A stretch of 64,000 bases of DNA from Combretum micranthum (Eukaryota > Streptophyta > Magnoliopsida > Myrtales > Combretaceae). Positions 35,040 through 47,248 of this stretch are shown one piece after another. Position 1 is the first letter of the stretch, and every line of letters starts with the position of its first letter. The notes under the pieces are model-generated. The model was not told the origin of the DNA and did no database searches. It saw nothing but the letters and a program-made list of their open reading frames with translations. The position numbers and the translations under genes were made by a program. The stretch lies in NCBI GenBank assembly GCA_024138025.1, contig JAMXBD010002797.1:1-64000 (forward strand), in the 5' to 3' direction.

Positions 35040-36690
35040 AATTCCTCCTGGAAGTCAACTATCGGTAAGGTGATCGAAGCTTTGCCATAGAACTGAGATG
35101 AATTCAAACCACCTTTCAGAACAAAGTTTCCTTCATCTGTAAGAGTTGCTAGCTTCGACCAAGACTTGCTCCATTGACGTGCTCTATTGTAATTACAAGG
35201 TTCGATTCCTCTCACGCGCGCGAAGGTGTTTTTTTTTTTTTATCAACACGCCGAACAGTAGCACGCCCTCAGGGTCTTGTGTTTTTCTTTTTTTTTTTAT
35301 TATTTCTGAATTCATACTATTGGATTCACATGCACCCTGCCCCTACATGCCAGCATGCGAATTTGGTACAATGTGGTACTATTTTGTACCATTAGTGAGG
35401 TGTTCGCTTCTGATTGGTTCATTAGGCACTCATTCCTCCTTTTCCATTTTATCTGCTAAATGAGGCACAACATTTTCTCTCCATTTTTGCAGCGTCTTTG
35501 TTTTCATCTACTAAATATAAAGCACTACTACCCACATTCCCTATGACAAACAACTGCAAATAACAATAACCTTCATGGTTTCACTTAACACCATGAAGAA
35601 GGAAAATTGAAACTCTCTTTCTTTCTCCTACTGTGATCTGCCCTAACACACAAAATAGTAAACCTATATTGTAGTGGTCATTCTCGGAGGTCGGTCGGTC
35701 GGGACAGCTGACAAAGAGACCCCTGAGAGTTAAAAGAAGACACTTTGGCTGCAGTTAGCTACCACTGTGCCTCACTTGACCTCTTGGTATACTCTATCGG
35801 TTGGAATGAGACCGCTCTAAGTTGACTTCTGCTCAGCTTTGAATGAGAAGCTTGTAATCATGTATGAATATTAGACTAGTCCATCCTCATTATACCTCCG
35901 TTCTTGTCTCTTGGAAGGATATCCTTTGTCAAAGAATGGAAAGTGAAAGGTGAGCCAAGACGAATAGACGTAACCTCTTGGACGATGCACTGCAAAGTGT
36001 AGACTGTCTTTGTGGGCATCGATGTTTGAATTTCAACATTCTAATAATTCTTCCTTTTTTTTTCTTAATATTACTCTTTTCAGATGAACATGATCCCTTC
36101 CTGTTGTTCCAAAGATTTCCATGATAGCTGTTTGGTTTTCATGCCATTTCGTCATGATGTGACCTGTAAAAAAAAAAAATTTAAGAATGTGTACAGCTAG
36201 TGGTCTTATTAGAAGCGAAAGAGGTAGGTATGTTAAATGACAATGAAGGCAAGGATATAGTGTTTTGCATTGGAGGCTTTTGACATGAATCCTATATTTT
36301 CCAAAACCGCAACTACAAAACCACTCTACAAGACTGTTGTTAGAGACCGCCGAGCATTTCACTCAAGGAGGTGAAGTGACTTGCCCATGATTGATGGTAG
36401 ATGATGAGGCAGTAAAGAAGCAATCAAATTTATGTGAAGTAATTCAAGGTTTTTGTTAGTTATACCGGCGTGGAATGGTTGGTTTATGTGGTTGATTATG
36501 ATGATTTCTACTGGTTGAATATAAGGTATAGGTCGTGTGTGTCATGAGCGAAGATTTTACAAAAGGGCAAAATCTTAAAAGGAGGGCTTTTGAGTTACTG
36601 TCATGTGATTCTTCTCATTGGCTACTTGTCTTTTTTTTTTTTTTTTTTGAAATGTCCTTGGCAAACGACCTTCATGTTTCATGAGCTCAT
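35040..36690. other. Element C post-pol spacer
   Basis: Contains T homopolymers (about 35229-35240, 35290-35300) and one tRNA B-box-like 'ggttcgattcc' (35199-35209) without a convincing A box. No gene supported. Confidence 0.45.
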
Positions 36691-37810
36691 AGTCCTTGTT
36701 TTGAAAGCAGTATCTTCAAGATCGATTTCGACCTTGATTCATTCCAAATTTACCAAAACCCAAAACACAAAAGTTAAATATCTTTCTCTTAGCTTTCTAT
36801 ATCATTTTAAATCATCTCGATAGGAGTTCTTATGAGAGAGATATCACATTTTCGTGAACTCTATCAAATCTGGAAAATCAAGGATTTTTGTGTCAAGCAG
36901 CAACTTCATAATAAAAATTGTATCGATTCGTTTTGAATCCACCAAAACTCAAAACACAAAAGTTTTAGATCTCCTCTTATCTTTCCAAGGAATTTTGAAT
37001 CTCCCAAACGGAGTTTTGTAATGAAAGAGATGTGCGCAATTTACAAAACTATCTCAAATCTGCAATTTTTGAAGTCACGCTGCACTTGTAGTGACTTCAT
37101 GATGAAAACTGTATTGATGTGTCGCGAATTCAAAAACTCAAAACATGAAAGTTTTAGATATCTCTTAGCTTTCGAAGGAATTTTGAATCACCCCAAACGG
37201 AGTTCATATGAGAGAGATACGCACAATTTACAGAACTATCTCAAATCTCTCATTTGAATTCACGCTGCACTTGTAGTGACTTCATGATGAAAACTGTATT
37301 GATGTGTTGCGAATTCATAAAAACTCAAACATACATGAAAGTAGATATCTCTCTCTTATCTTTCCAAGTAATTTTGAATCACCCTAAACAGAGTTCATAT
37401 GAGAGAGATGTGCCACAATTTGTAAAACTATCTCAAATCTACAATTTTTGAAGTTACCGCCACACTTGTAGTAGTTTCATGACGAAAACTGTATTGATTT
37501 GTTACGAATCCATAAAAACTCAAAACATGAAAGTTTTAGATCTCCCTCTTAGCTTTCCAAATTTTGAATCCCAAACGGAGTTCATATGAGAGAGATGTGC
37601 ACAATTTACAGAACTATCTCAAATCTGCAATTTTTGAAGTCACCGCTGCACTTGTAGTAGTTTCATGACGAAAACTGTATTGATGTGTTACGAATCCATA
37701 AAAACTCAAAACATGAAAGTTTTAGATCTCCCTCTAGCTTTCCAAGGAATTTTGAATCCTCAAACGGAGCTCATATGAGAGAGATGTGCGCAATTTATGA
37801 AATAGTGTTA
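36690..37810 (+). repeat. Tandem array, about six units of 185-190 bp
   Basis: Each unit carries 'cacttgtagt', then 'aaactgtattgatgtg', 'aaaactcaaaacatgaaag', 'ctttccaaggaattttgaat', 'acggagttcatatgagagag' and 'caatttacagaactatctc'. Unit starts fall near 36705, 36890, 37070, 37255, 37450 and 37635, with the first two most diverged. It lies between the 3' LTR and the antisense mobile-domain frame of element C. Short open frames across it are repeat artefacts. Confidence 0.88.
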
Positions 37811-38221
37811 GAGCTGTCCTGTTTCATCTTCTAATGCATGAATACTTCTTGATATCTCACCAAACACATCATAAAGCTCCCTATTCTTTTAAATAACAAT
37901 GACTTTCTTCGACTAATATCTTAAAGATAGAATCAATAAATGTATTGTATGTAATCTTTTGCTTGCTCAATGCCTTGTCTTGTAGAATCATCATAAGTGA
38001 GCTTGATACTTGTCAAAGAATATGTGTACTTTTAATGTATATGTCTTCATGATGATAAATGCTGCATGAGTGAAACCCTCTTGTTTGTGAAACTAACATA
38101 TCTTACTTCTTATTATGCAGGTGATATATTTGATCTCACTCCTATCACATTTTCTCTCCTCTACTTTTGAAGTGGTGGCACACCAATACTCTTTACATCG
38201 CTTGCATTGTTTTCTTTGGAA

Positions 38222-41009
38222 ATGAAGGTGAGTAAAAGGATGAAGAAGAACAAGCTGAATAATGCGAGGAGAAGTGAAATATTAACGCAATCAGATGGTA
38301 GTGTGCCACAAGTTCCATCACCACAAGATGAATGGGTTGACGCAACAATTTCAAAAGACTTCTTTTGGGTAGATATACGAAAACGGGACTTATTTCCACG
38401 TCAACCTGTGGATGGTGAGTTGCGCTTCATAAGTCAAGTCTCGTGCAGGAAATAGAGCGCTCATAGATGCATCTTCCATATTGCGATTCAGAAATGAAAG
38501 GAAAGAGCTGCCTCTCTCAGAATGCCAATTTCATTGTCCTAAACAATTTGTACAAGTATGGGGTCCTTGGGTAGGACATATTATTAAGAGATATGGAAGC
38601 ATCCTACAACAAGCGGGGGTGTATGATTCAATATGGATTAGCTCAAAGTTAAGCTTTGCTCGCACCGCTGACACAGATATGTGGCGAGCCATCCTTTGTC
38701 GATGGAGTATTCAAACACACAGTTTTATCACATCTTGGGGTGAAGTTACTCCTACTTTGGAGGATGTATGTATGCTACTAGGCTTGCACGATGTAGGACT
38801 AACGGATATCACTACCGCTGAGATTTCTGAGGAGGACAGTAGCTTGATAGACTTGTTAGAGACTCATATGGGAGTAGCTGTAGATAGTCGTAGACAGCTT
38901 ACATTCTCCTCATGGCTTAAATACTTCTTTGGGCAAGAGAAGGGAGGTGAGTTTACCCACGGGCCTGGCTACAATAGCAAGTAAGTATCCTCGTATCATT
39001 TCATTAGCATATACTATTCTTTTTCCAATCATGGCTTAACTCATCTATGTTTTTTTTTTTTTTTTTATTGTCCTAGGGAGGAGTTAATAGCCTTTCTATC
39101 ATTGTGGCTTTCCTTGTTTGTATTCCCTGGCGGTCCTGAAGGCAGTATTAGTCCTCGCTTCTTCCACTTAGCGATCCGTATCTCACGTGGAGAGCGTTTC
39201 GCGTTGAGCCTCTTCTATTTGGGGTCTTTGTATCGACGATTAGATCTTTACCATGAGTCCTCGATACGATCCAAGGGACGGTACATGGTGGTATGTTATG
39301 TAGATATGACATTCTTGCAATTATTTTTTGCTGAGCGTTACAAGAAATACTATGATCCACCACTTGAAAAACCTGATATAGTTGAACCACGAGCTTGGGC
39401 ATGGGTGAACAGAAAGCCTTTGGGATTGCTAATTGATGTGATAGATAATGTTCAGGAATATAATTTCCGCCCTTATACTAAGGAAGTGGCTGGTTACGAA
39501 TGGTACCCAGAATTTTATCCTCGAGGTTCTGAAGACTTGGTTAACTTGGTAGAACAGAGACAATTTGTCTACTGCTGAGGTGGGTTTTATCATTTGGTGC
39601 ACACCTGGAAGTCTCCCTTCACTTCATGACTGGTGTGACTCTTCTGAAGAATTTCTTGAGTGTAGTGTTGTGGCTATCTACCCCATCGAGTTGCTCGTCA
39701 GTTTGGATTTGATCAGGGTGTTCCTCGTAGTATTGAGATTACTGGAGATTTCAATGAATGTTGTAAGGAACTTCATCCAGAAAATTGGAAATGTATTTAT
39801 CCAAACCTCAGACAGATCTTCTTCCCATCTAGTGATCGTATTGGCGTCATCTCCAATGGGTGGATGACTTACTGGACACGTTGTCTGGAAGAGTTTAAAA
39901 ATTATATTAATTCAGAGATTGAAGTAGCACTTCCTGAGCCTTCTATACACAAATTTGAGTTTTACTTTCAGCTTTCAAACAAAAAGGCTTTCAATCAAGT
40001 CCAGAATCAAAGAACACGGTCTCCTATCAAGGTCATCAGGCACGTCAAACGTTCACGTGTTCATGAGGTACTAACACTGACTGACTGTATCATTGATTCC
40101 TTATATGCTTTTGATATATCATTGACCCTTTTTTTTTTTTTTTTAGGATGAGCTGAGGACAAGCCAATCCAATATCACGAGCCAAAGTGAGGTGAATAGG
40201 GATGTTTCTAGTGACAGGAACATCGGCACTTCCGAAATATTTGTTTCATCAAAATCTTCTTCACCAAACATTTGCCCTTATCCTAATCGTTATGGTGTTG
40301 GGAAAGTACTGCAAACAAGGGGTGATGGTGTAGTGACTGATGAAGATGATGAAGACGTGGTTGGTGAAGAGGAAGCTTCTGACGGCTCTGGAAGTGATAG
40401 AAGCGATCATGCGGATGAGAGCATACAAGAGGAAGACATTGATGCATATGCAGATGCATTAGCTGCGGAGATTTGTGGTGAGGGAATTGATGAATGTCCC
40501 TTGTAATAATGCCTCTGAACCCCTGGCACACCAGGATACTACTCTTGCTCTTCCAAGTAATGAAATACCAAGCAAGTTGGAGGGGAGAACACACCGCACA
40601 TGATAACTTCAGGGGAGGAGTTTCCTTTTATGAATTCCTGGTCCCCCCTATTTACTTGGAGTCATTAAAGAGGTTGCATGCACGTGATGGGGATTTTTGG
40701 GCAGGATCAATTTGTCCTGGTTCTGAAGTCACAAATGCTATGGTTGTGATGTTAGGTCGGGCTTGTATGCTGCTAGGTAGACCATGGAATTCATTTTCTT
40801 CAGCTGACTTGGAGTTATTGGTACAAGCTTTTAATAGTGCTCGTGCCTTGGGGTTTAAAATTGATAGCTTGGAGAGTGTTGCTAGCAAGGCGCAAAGAAT
40901 GTTGCACCATCGACCATTAATCCAACTTACGAGAGGCTCAAAGCTGAACTTGAGGCGACACAACTCGAATTGGAGAATTCTCTTGAGGGTCTTGATACTG
41001 CTTCTATAG
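38222..41009 (+). pseudogene. Plant mobile domain (PMD, aminotransferase-like) frame, antisense in element C
   Basis: Three coding blocks: exon 1 from ATG 38222 to 38980, intron 38981-39076 (GTAAGT...CTAG), exon 2 39077-40067, intron 40068-40146 (GTACTA...TTAG), exon 3 from 40147. The reading is continuous over the first junction (YNSK then EELIAFLSLW). PMD features: WRAILCRWSIQTHSFITSWG, EVTPTLEDVCMLLGL, WLKYFF, PRFFHLAIRISRGERFALS and HRVARQFGFDQGVP. The C-terminal part is acidic. Frameshifts occur near 38425, 39565, 39680 and 40505, so it is dead. PMDs occur in plant transposons and in host proteins involved in gene silencing and development. It runs opposite to element C, so its introns would not be removed from the element's genomic RNA. 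An ATG at 38207 is an alternative start. Confidence 0.82.
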
Positions 41010-41579
41010 CAGAATAGATTATTACATTGGTCATGATACTTTTTTTTTCAAGGATTGCGTTAAGTTATGTAACTTCATGAACTTTGTCTTTGTTTTGTTT
41101 CATGTTTCATGCACAATATTTCACATGATGCTACTTTCTCTTAGTTTTGTTCCCTTCACTTGGTATCGTATCATATACGATGAACTCGTGCGCTTTAAGA
41201 ATGTAAGATTCATGTAGCGGCACATTATATGTTATGACTTTGCGGTTTAAATTATTATTTCTTTCGCGAGCAAAGACTTCTTGATTTCACAAGAATTGTC
41301 AAGGGGGTATTACCCACTACTTGACCATTCCATCAAATGTGATGGTTAACATAACGTACTTAGGAAAAAATTCATATGCATGTATTATGCCACGCGCTTA
41401 GTAAATTTTAACAATTACAAGCTGCATGTTGTAACATAAATAAATGTCGCGCATAGGAGACAAGTCTCTTACAGCAGCAGCAACATACAAATATAATCAT
41501 ATAACCAACCCGATTGATCAAATAATCATGTGAAAGCAAGCTCATATTATTCAAGCTATCATCATCACTGATCATGCTA
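41010..41579. other. Spacer between convergent PMD frame and integrase
   Basis: About 570 bp where the plus-strand PMD frame and the minus-strand pol frame converge. Probably holds both 3' ends. No further feature seen. Confidence 0.5.
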
Positions 41580-42875
41580 TTACATATGAAACTTCTTTAC
41601 ATATTGAAAATTTATAGGAGCTGTAATAGCATCAGTCTTTGGATTGAGGAGCTTGCAATACCCGCTATCATGGACTTCATGTATAATGAAGGGACCTTCC
41701 CATTTTGGCGTGAACTTTGGCGCAGGTATACTTCGGCGCACATGCTCGGCTGCACGAAGTACAACATCACCCACTTGAAAGGACCTTTTCCTCACCAACC
41801 GGTCATAGGCCAGACCAAGCTTGTGTTGGTAGTTGATCAAGTTGTTTTTGGCTATATCTCGTCTTTCATCTAAGGCTTCCAGATCTATTGTGCGTAAAGC
41901 ATCTGGCTCAAGCTCAGCATTGATCGCCAGTCGTGCTGAAGGGATCAGAACCTCTATGGGCACAATTGCTTCGGCACCATACACTAGCGAAAAAGGTGTT
42001 GCTTGTGTTGGTCGCCGCTTCGAAGTCCTATAGGCCCAAAGTGCTAAAGATAGCTTATCATGCCATTCTTTATGGTTGTCATGTACCATACGACTGAGAA
42101 CTTTCAAAAGAGTCTTGTTTGTAGCTTCCGCTTGGCCGTTGCCCTTAGGGTAATAAGGGGTCGACTTCACATGATCAATACTATATGATTCCAACAGTTG
42201 TCGAACATGCGAATTGATGAAGGAGTGCCATTATCTGAAAGAATGCGCTTCGGAATCCCGAATCTGCATATAATGTTCTCCTTAATGAAGCTTGCAACTG
42301 TTGGTCCCGTCGCCTTCTTTAAAGGAATAGCTTCCACCCACTTAGTAAAACATTCGGTTCCAGCTAGGATCCAAATACATCCTTTAGACGGCGGGTGAAT
42401 AGGACCGATTAGATCAAATGCCCAAGTATGAAAAGGCCATGGTGTTGTTAGACTATGAAGTGCGACCGCAGGAGCGTGGATCGCATCTCCATGTTCTTGG
42501 CAAGGAACGCATCGTTTAACAAAATTGGAACAGTCTGATTCCATGGTTGGCCAATAGTACCCCATGTCAAGTAATTGATAATACAACTTCCTCACCTTGG
42601 TGTTCACCACATTCTCCAGCATGTACCTCAGTTAATATTTGTTCCGTTTCAGGAGATGCAATGCATCTGAGAGGCTTTCCCATAAATGAAACTCTATACA
42701 ATTCATCTTCATGCATTAGGTACTTGCGCGCCTTCCTTTTTACTAATTTGGCATCCGTATTATTAGTTGGTAGCACATTATTCTTCAAGTAATCGATGTA
42801 CGGACGACGCCAATCTCCAGCACTTGCGACAAAATTACATTCTTTTGCATCTGGTAACTCGAGCACTTGGGACAA
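41580..42875 (-). pseudogene. Element C integrase with HHCC zinc finger
   Basis: Minus-strand pol segment. It opens with a linker (DWRRPYIDYLKNN), then the HHCC finger: the histidines (HAGECGEHQG) are in the 42875-42567 frame and the cysteines (CVPC) in the 42622-42167 frame, so a frameshift splits the finger. The catalytic core shows the DDE residues in AFDLIGPIHPP, ILSDNGTP and GNGQAEATNKT. A base is missing after DNGTP (near 42212), shifting into the 42194-41580 frame that carries the rest of the core and a C-terminal domain (KWEGPFIIHEV). Integrase would insert the element cDNA into host DNA. The copy is non-functional. The order RT, RNase H, integrase fits Ty3/Gypsy. Confidence 0.9.
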
Positions 42876-43699
42876 TGTGTTTGCACCTGAGATGCATCCT
42901 TAGCCATTGTGGGCCAGTAATACCCTGCACGTTGAATGCGACGATACAAGGGAGGTCCTTCTTCCCCACACCAGATCTTATGATACTTGTCCAATTTTAG
43001 GCGAGCCTGTTTCGCACAGATGCATCGCGATAGAACGCCCTCAGGTCCTTTGAAGTATAAGGCGCCATTGATGTGAACAAAATTCTTCAAGGTAACTATG
43101 GAGGCCGCATTGGGTTGCGCCAATTGGGCCTTGATACCAACGCGCCAGTCATCTCCTGTTTCCTCATCTTCTTCTAACAATTGCAAGGCTGTGCAAGGAA
43201 TGGTTTTCTTGATAACTTTAACATCTAGGCTTTCATCTGAAGCATGCATCGGAATTTTGGATGCTAGTGTTGCCAATGCATCTGCATAACGATTTGTAGA
43301 TCGCTTGGTATGTTCATACCTTACGACTCCAAACTTCCCAATTAGAGCTTGCACTGCAGCCCTATAAGGCGCAAGTGCTGGCTCCTTGAGGGCATATTCA
43401 CCATTAGTTTGCTTAATGATCAAATTTGAATCACCACGAATACACAGATGGTTTGCTCCAGCTTCCAAAGCAAAGACGATCCCAAGTAACAATGCCTCGT
43501 ATTCAGCTTCATTATTAGTGCAATGAAAGTCAAGTTTAAATGCCAAAGGTATTTCTTGGCCATTGGGTGATGTCAATACAACTCCTGCTCCCCAACCTTG
43601 ACTTCCCGATGAACCATCAAACTGGAGTGACCATTCTCCTTCTGTTTCAATCATGAGTGAGTCCTCATGGAATTCCGCTGGTATACTTTCTGTGATCAC
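42785..43699 (-). pseudogene. Element C second (archaeal-type) RNase H plus an extra zinc-finger module
   Basis: 304-residue frame. Residues about 20-150 form an RNase H of the archaeal/plant type: FDGSSGSQGWGAGVVL (first Asp), NNEAEYEALLLG (Glu), RGDSNLIIKQ (Asp), and RYADALATLAS (last Asp). This is additional to the RNase H that follows RT (44015-43737). A second RNase H is a known feature of plant Tat-group elements and may replace or assist the first in removing the RNA template. Residues about 180-285 resemble an integrase N-terminal module (CGEEGPPLYRRIQRAGYYWP, HCPKC) preceding the true one at 42875-42520, so the finger region appears twice. The end of the frame runs out of phase into the next block. 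Confidence 0.85.
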
Positions 43700-43736
43700 A
43701 TCTTCACTTTCATTCGGAAAATGAGCTAGAGATCAG

Positions 43737-45105
43737 CTAAGGCTTGTGACTTGATAGCTTTAGGAGCCTGTATTGTAATATCAAACTCTCCGAGAAGCAA
43801 CAACCACTTCGCCACGCCCAGATAACGCTGGTCGTGACAATAAGTACTTGATAGGATCTGATCGGGTAACGAGGTTGACCTTGTGCGCTAGAAAGTAGTG
43901 ACGCAACTTTTGGGTGGCAAACACCAGCGCGAGACAATGCTTTTCGCAAGCTGGGTATTTGACCTCGCTTCCTTGAAGCGAACGACTCAAATAGTAGACG
44001 GCCGTTCTTGGCCATCTATTTCTTGTGCAAGTAAGGCTCCGATGGATCTGCTAGTAGAAGTAAGATACAATATCATCGGTACTCCCTTCACAGGCATAGT
44101 CATGGTGTGAGAAGAAGTGAGAATTCCCTTAATTCTTTGAATTGCATCCTCATGGACTTGGTCCCATTCAAATGTGACTCCTTTCTTCATGAGTTGATGT
44201 AAGGAATATGAAATCTCTGCAAGTGCAGGTATGAATCTCCTAATATAAGAGACCTTTCCCATGAAAGTTTTCAATTCTTTCAAAGTAGCAGGTGAAGGCA
44301 TAGACAATATAGCTTGTATCTTTGCGGGATCAACATCAATCCCCTTCCTATGGACTACAAATCCAAGAAATTTTCCTGAAGCAACTCCAAAAACACATTT
44401 CAAAGGATTCATGCGAAGCTTATACAATCGACATCGTTCAAAAACCTTTCGAAGATGGACCAAATGGTCAGATGCATGTTTTGATTTCACAACTATGTCA
44501 TCCACGTAGTCCTCCATGAAATCATGCATCATATCATGAAATATAGCTGTCATCGCTCTTTGATAAGTAGCGCCAGCATTCTTGAGTCCAAAGGGCATGA
44601 CAGTATAATAGAAATTCCCAACAGGAGTTCGGAAGGCAGTACGCTCGGCATCTCCAATTGCCATTTTAATTTGATTATATCCACTGAAACCATCCATGAA
44701 TGAAAATAATTCATGACCTGCAGTGACATCCACCAAGGTGTCTATATTTGGCAAAGGGAAATCATCTTTAGGACAAGCCTTGTTCAAATCTCGAAAATCC
44801 ACGCAAACCCTTATTTGACCATTCTTTTTTCTAACAGGTACGATATTCGCGAGCCAAGTAGGGTGTTCGATTGGTCTGATAAAGCCTGCACGAAGCAACT
44901 TCTCAATTTCGTGCTTAATTTGAACTTCCACCTCAGGACGGAAAACTCGTTGTCCTTGCTTAATAGGAGTCGTGCCTGGGGTAATATTTAGTGTGTGCAC
45001 TACAAGGCTAGGGTCCAGACCTGGCATCTCATCATATGCCCAAGCGAACACGTCTCTATATTCTCTTAACAAATCAATAAGAGGACTCTTAACTTCATGT
45101 AACAA
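43737..45105 (-). pseudogene. Element C reverse transcriptase and first RNase H
   Basis: The frame 45105-43987 (372 residues) holds a full Gypsy-type RT: RVFRPEVEVQIKHEIEKLL, RVCVDFRDLNKACPKD, MPFGLKNAGATYQRAM and the catalytic FMEDYVDDIVVKS (YVDD box), then the thumb and connection (FLGFVVHRKGIDVDP). The frame shifts near 43990 into the RNase H part (YLSRSLQGSEVKYPACEKHC, ALVFATQKLRHYF). RT would copy the genomic RNA into DNA. Upstream it overlaps the short linker frame 45281-45066. RT itself is uninterrupted, but the polyprotein is not. Confidence 0.93.
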
Positions 45106-46557
45106 ACCTTGCTGACAAAAATTGGCCGCGGCGACTCTCCTGGTCGCGCTAGATCCAATTCCTCAATTTCTTCATTTTGTGGCTTTATTTGATCTTGCAT
45201 TTGTTGAGGAGCGGGCTGAATTTCTTGAATTGGTACAGGGTCTGAGGAAGAACAAACTTCCTTAGACCCGGAAACCGTCATAAGAGATATACTCTCCGCC
45301 CATCTTCTCTGACGTAACTTTCAACAGCATCAACCTGCTTGTTCTTCTTTTTACGCCTCGACAACCACGCATCTTTCTTTTCTTTTGTTGGCCCTCTTGA
45401 ACTTTTTCCCAAGTGGGTAATGGCACACCTGAAGCTCTAGCAATAGCTGTCTCACCTTCATCGGCATACTCATTGAAGAAGGTAGACTCAATGAAATATG
45501 TCTCATCATGCTCAAAAGGATTCTTCGTAGCAGGAATAAATATATCCTTCCCTTTCCAATGTCCTTTGATACATTGATGCATAGTCGACGGTACTAAATT
45601 GTGATCGTGCAGCCACTTCCTACCTATCAAGAGATGATAGGACACAGGCGCATCAATCACATGAAAAGTAACGATACCACGAATAGGCCCAATCTTAAGA
45701 TCAACATTAACTCTTCCGATCGTCTTCGTTATAGTATGACTAAAGCCATTAACTGAAATGGGTTGCTTCACCAAACGATGATAGTCGATACCAGCAGCTT
45801 CCAATGTAGTCTTAGGCATGATGTTGAGAGAAGAACCAGCGTCAATGAATGTCCTCTTAACTGGGTAGCCATTAAGTATGCCCTCCACATATAATGGTCG
45901 ATTGTGATTTGGACTATCTACACACATATCTGCATCGGTGAACAAGATTGCATTTTCATGCGCTCGAGCCATTCTTTTGACGGGCTGCGCTGCATTACAC
46001 TCGGCATATTGTCCCTCGGAAATTTGCGCAAGTGCAGTTGCTGCTGCAAGCTTCGCCTTTTCATCAAAACCAAGTAGATCAAAGAAATTTCTAAAATTAG
46101 AAGTTTTCAAAAGTGCCGCAGCAATGGGAGCACAATTATTTTCCTCAACTTCATGTTGTTTTCCTTTCGCGTTACTTGCCTCGGCAAGTGGTGCATCATT
46201 GGCTTCTACTGTGGCAGGATCATGAATAACGACGTTAACGGCACCACGCTGATTATTATGGGTTGGAAGTGGATTGTTCCTAACGTCGTTATTTTCGATA
46301 ACAAGCTCTCCATTCTGCACTCTTTCATTGAAAATCCTCTTCAAAGTAAAACAATCCCTAGTAGGATGCCCCACAATTCTGTGGAACCTACAAAATTTAG
46401 GATCATTCTTCTCCTCCTGAGTTGGTAAACGCTCTACCCTTGGGAGTTTGAGATTTCCATCTCTCAACCATTGATCTAGCATAGCATGCACCTTTCCCAT
46501 TGAGCAAGGATATGTTAGCACTTCCTTTGTTCTCTCATGTAAACCCCGGTTTTTCAA
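45066..46557 (-). pseudogene. Element C gag C-terminus (CHHC knuckle) and aspartic protease
   Basis: Frame 46557-45262 followed by frame 45281-45066. Near the start is a zinc knuckle of CHHC type, CRFHRIVGHPTRDC, seen in Tat-group gag proteins in place of the usual CCHC. Residues about 225-330 are the retropepsin: YVEGILNGYPVKRTFIDAGS, with Asp-Ala-Gly at the active site where Asp-Ser/Thr-Gly is usual, and YHLLIGRKWLHDH near the end. Protease would cut the polyprotein. The upstream gag is separated from it by the solo LTR ending at 46538, so the first residues of this frame come from LTR sequence. The frame shifts near 45270 before RT. Confidence 0.87.
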
Positions 46558-47239
46558 ATAGCCAAGAAAACCCTAAAACCGAAAACCAAAACCCTAAACC
46601 GGACTAGCTCAAGCCTGGAGTGAGAACTAGGAATCCTAATTCCGGCTTTTCCTCGGTTTCCAATTAATAACTTTTCTAAGAAAATTTAATTTTGATTATA
46701 GTTCTTGATTAATTATTTTAAACTAAGAAAATATCAGATTTTAAGAAAATTTCAATTCGGGTCATCCGAGACCCATTAGAGAAAAACGTGCCCCGGAACT
46801 AGAATTTCAAAAATATACTTTATGATTACTCATTTGAACCGAATAAAATAAGGATTTCAAAAATATATTTTTCATAATTTTCCGGTTTTATGAAAAATAC
46901 AGTTATAGCCTTTTTATTCGTATTTCATTACTACCGGAAATTAAATTGTCTTGTCAACTATTCACTACTATTCATAAAAGTACTACCTAGTCTACCTACT
47001 AGCCACCCTACAAATCTAACTCTTACCATCAATCAAATCCCTTCCTTTCTTCCATAACTTTTGTCTCTTAATTTTTGTACAAATCATAACAATTTCGCTT
47101 CAAATGTTAAATCAATCAACAAGTAAAATTTTTTTTTCAACTTCCTCCTTCCCTTACAAGCCTCAAACTGGCGCCAAATGGCCCCCTCCCCTTGTCCATT
47201 TTGCAAAATTTTCTCTCCATTTAACATAAATTCACTTCT

Positions 47240-47248
47240 TATATAAAC
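47240..47248 (+). promoter_or_regulatory. TATA box of the 46538-50031 LTR
   Basis: TATATAAAC followed by a CT-rich leader; same place as in related LTRs. Confidence 0.5.

Noticed and set aside
35150..35310. tRNA-derived SINE with a B-box-like motif and T-rich tail
   Set aside because: The 'ggttcgattcc' motif matches, but no A box at the right distance and no target duplication were seen.
37021..37451. Open frames of 65-78 residues repeated in tandem
   Set aside because: They arise from the tandem array of about 185-190 bp and carry no domain.
31240..41579. Treating the ARF, OXA1-like, gar2-like and PMD pieces as normal host genes next to a retrotransposon
   Set aside because: They are frameshifted or truncated and lie between LTRs with a matching 5-bp target duplication, so they are inside one insertion.
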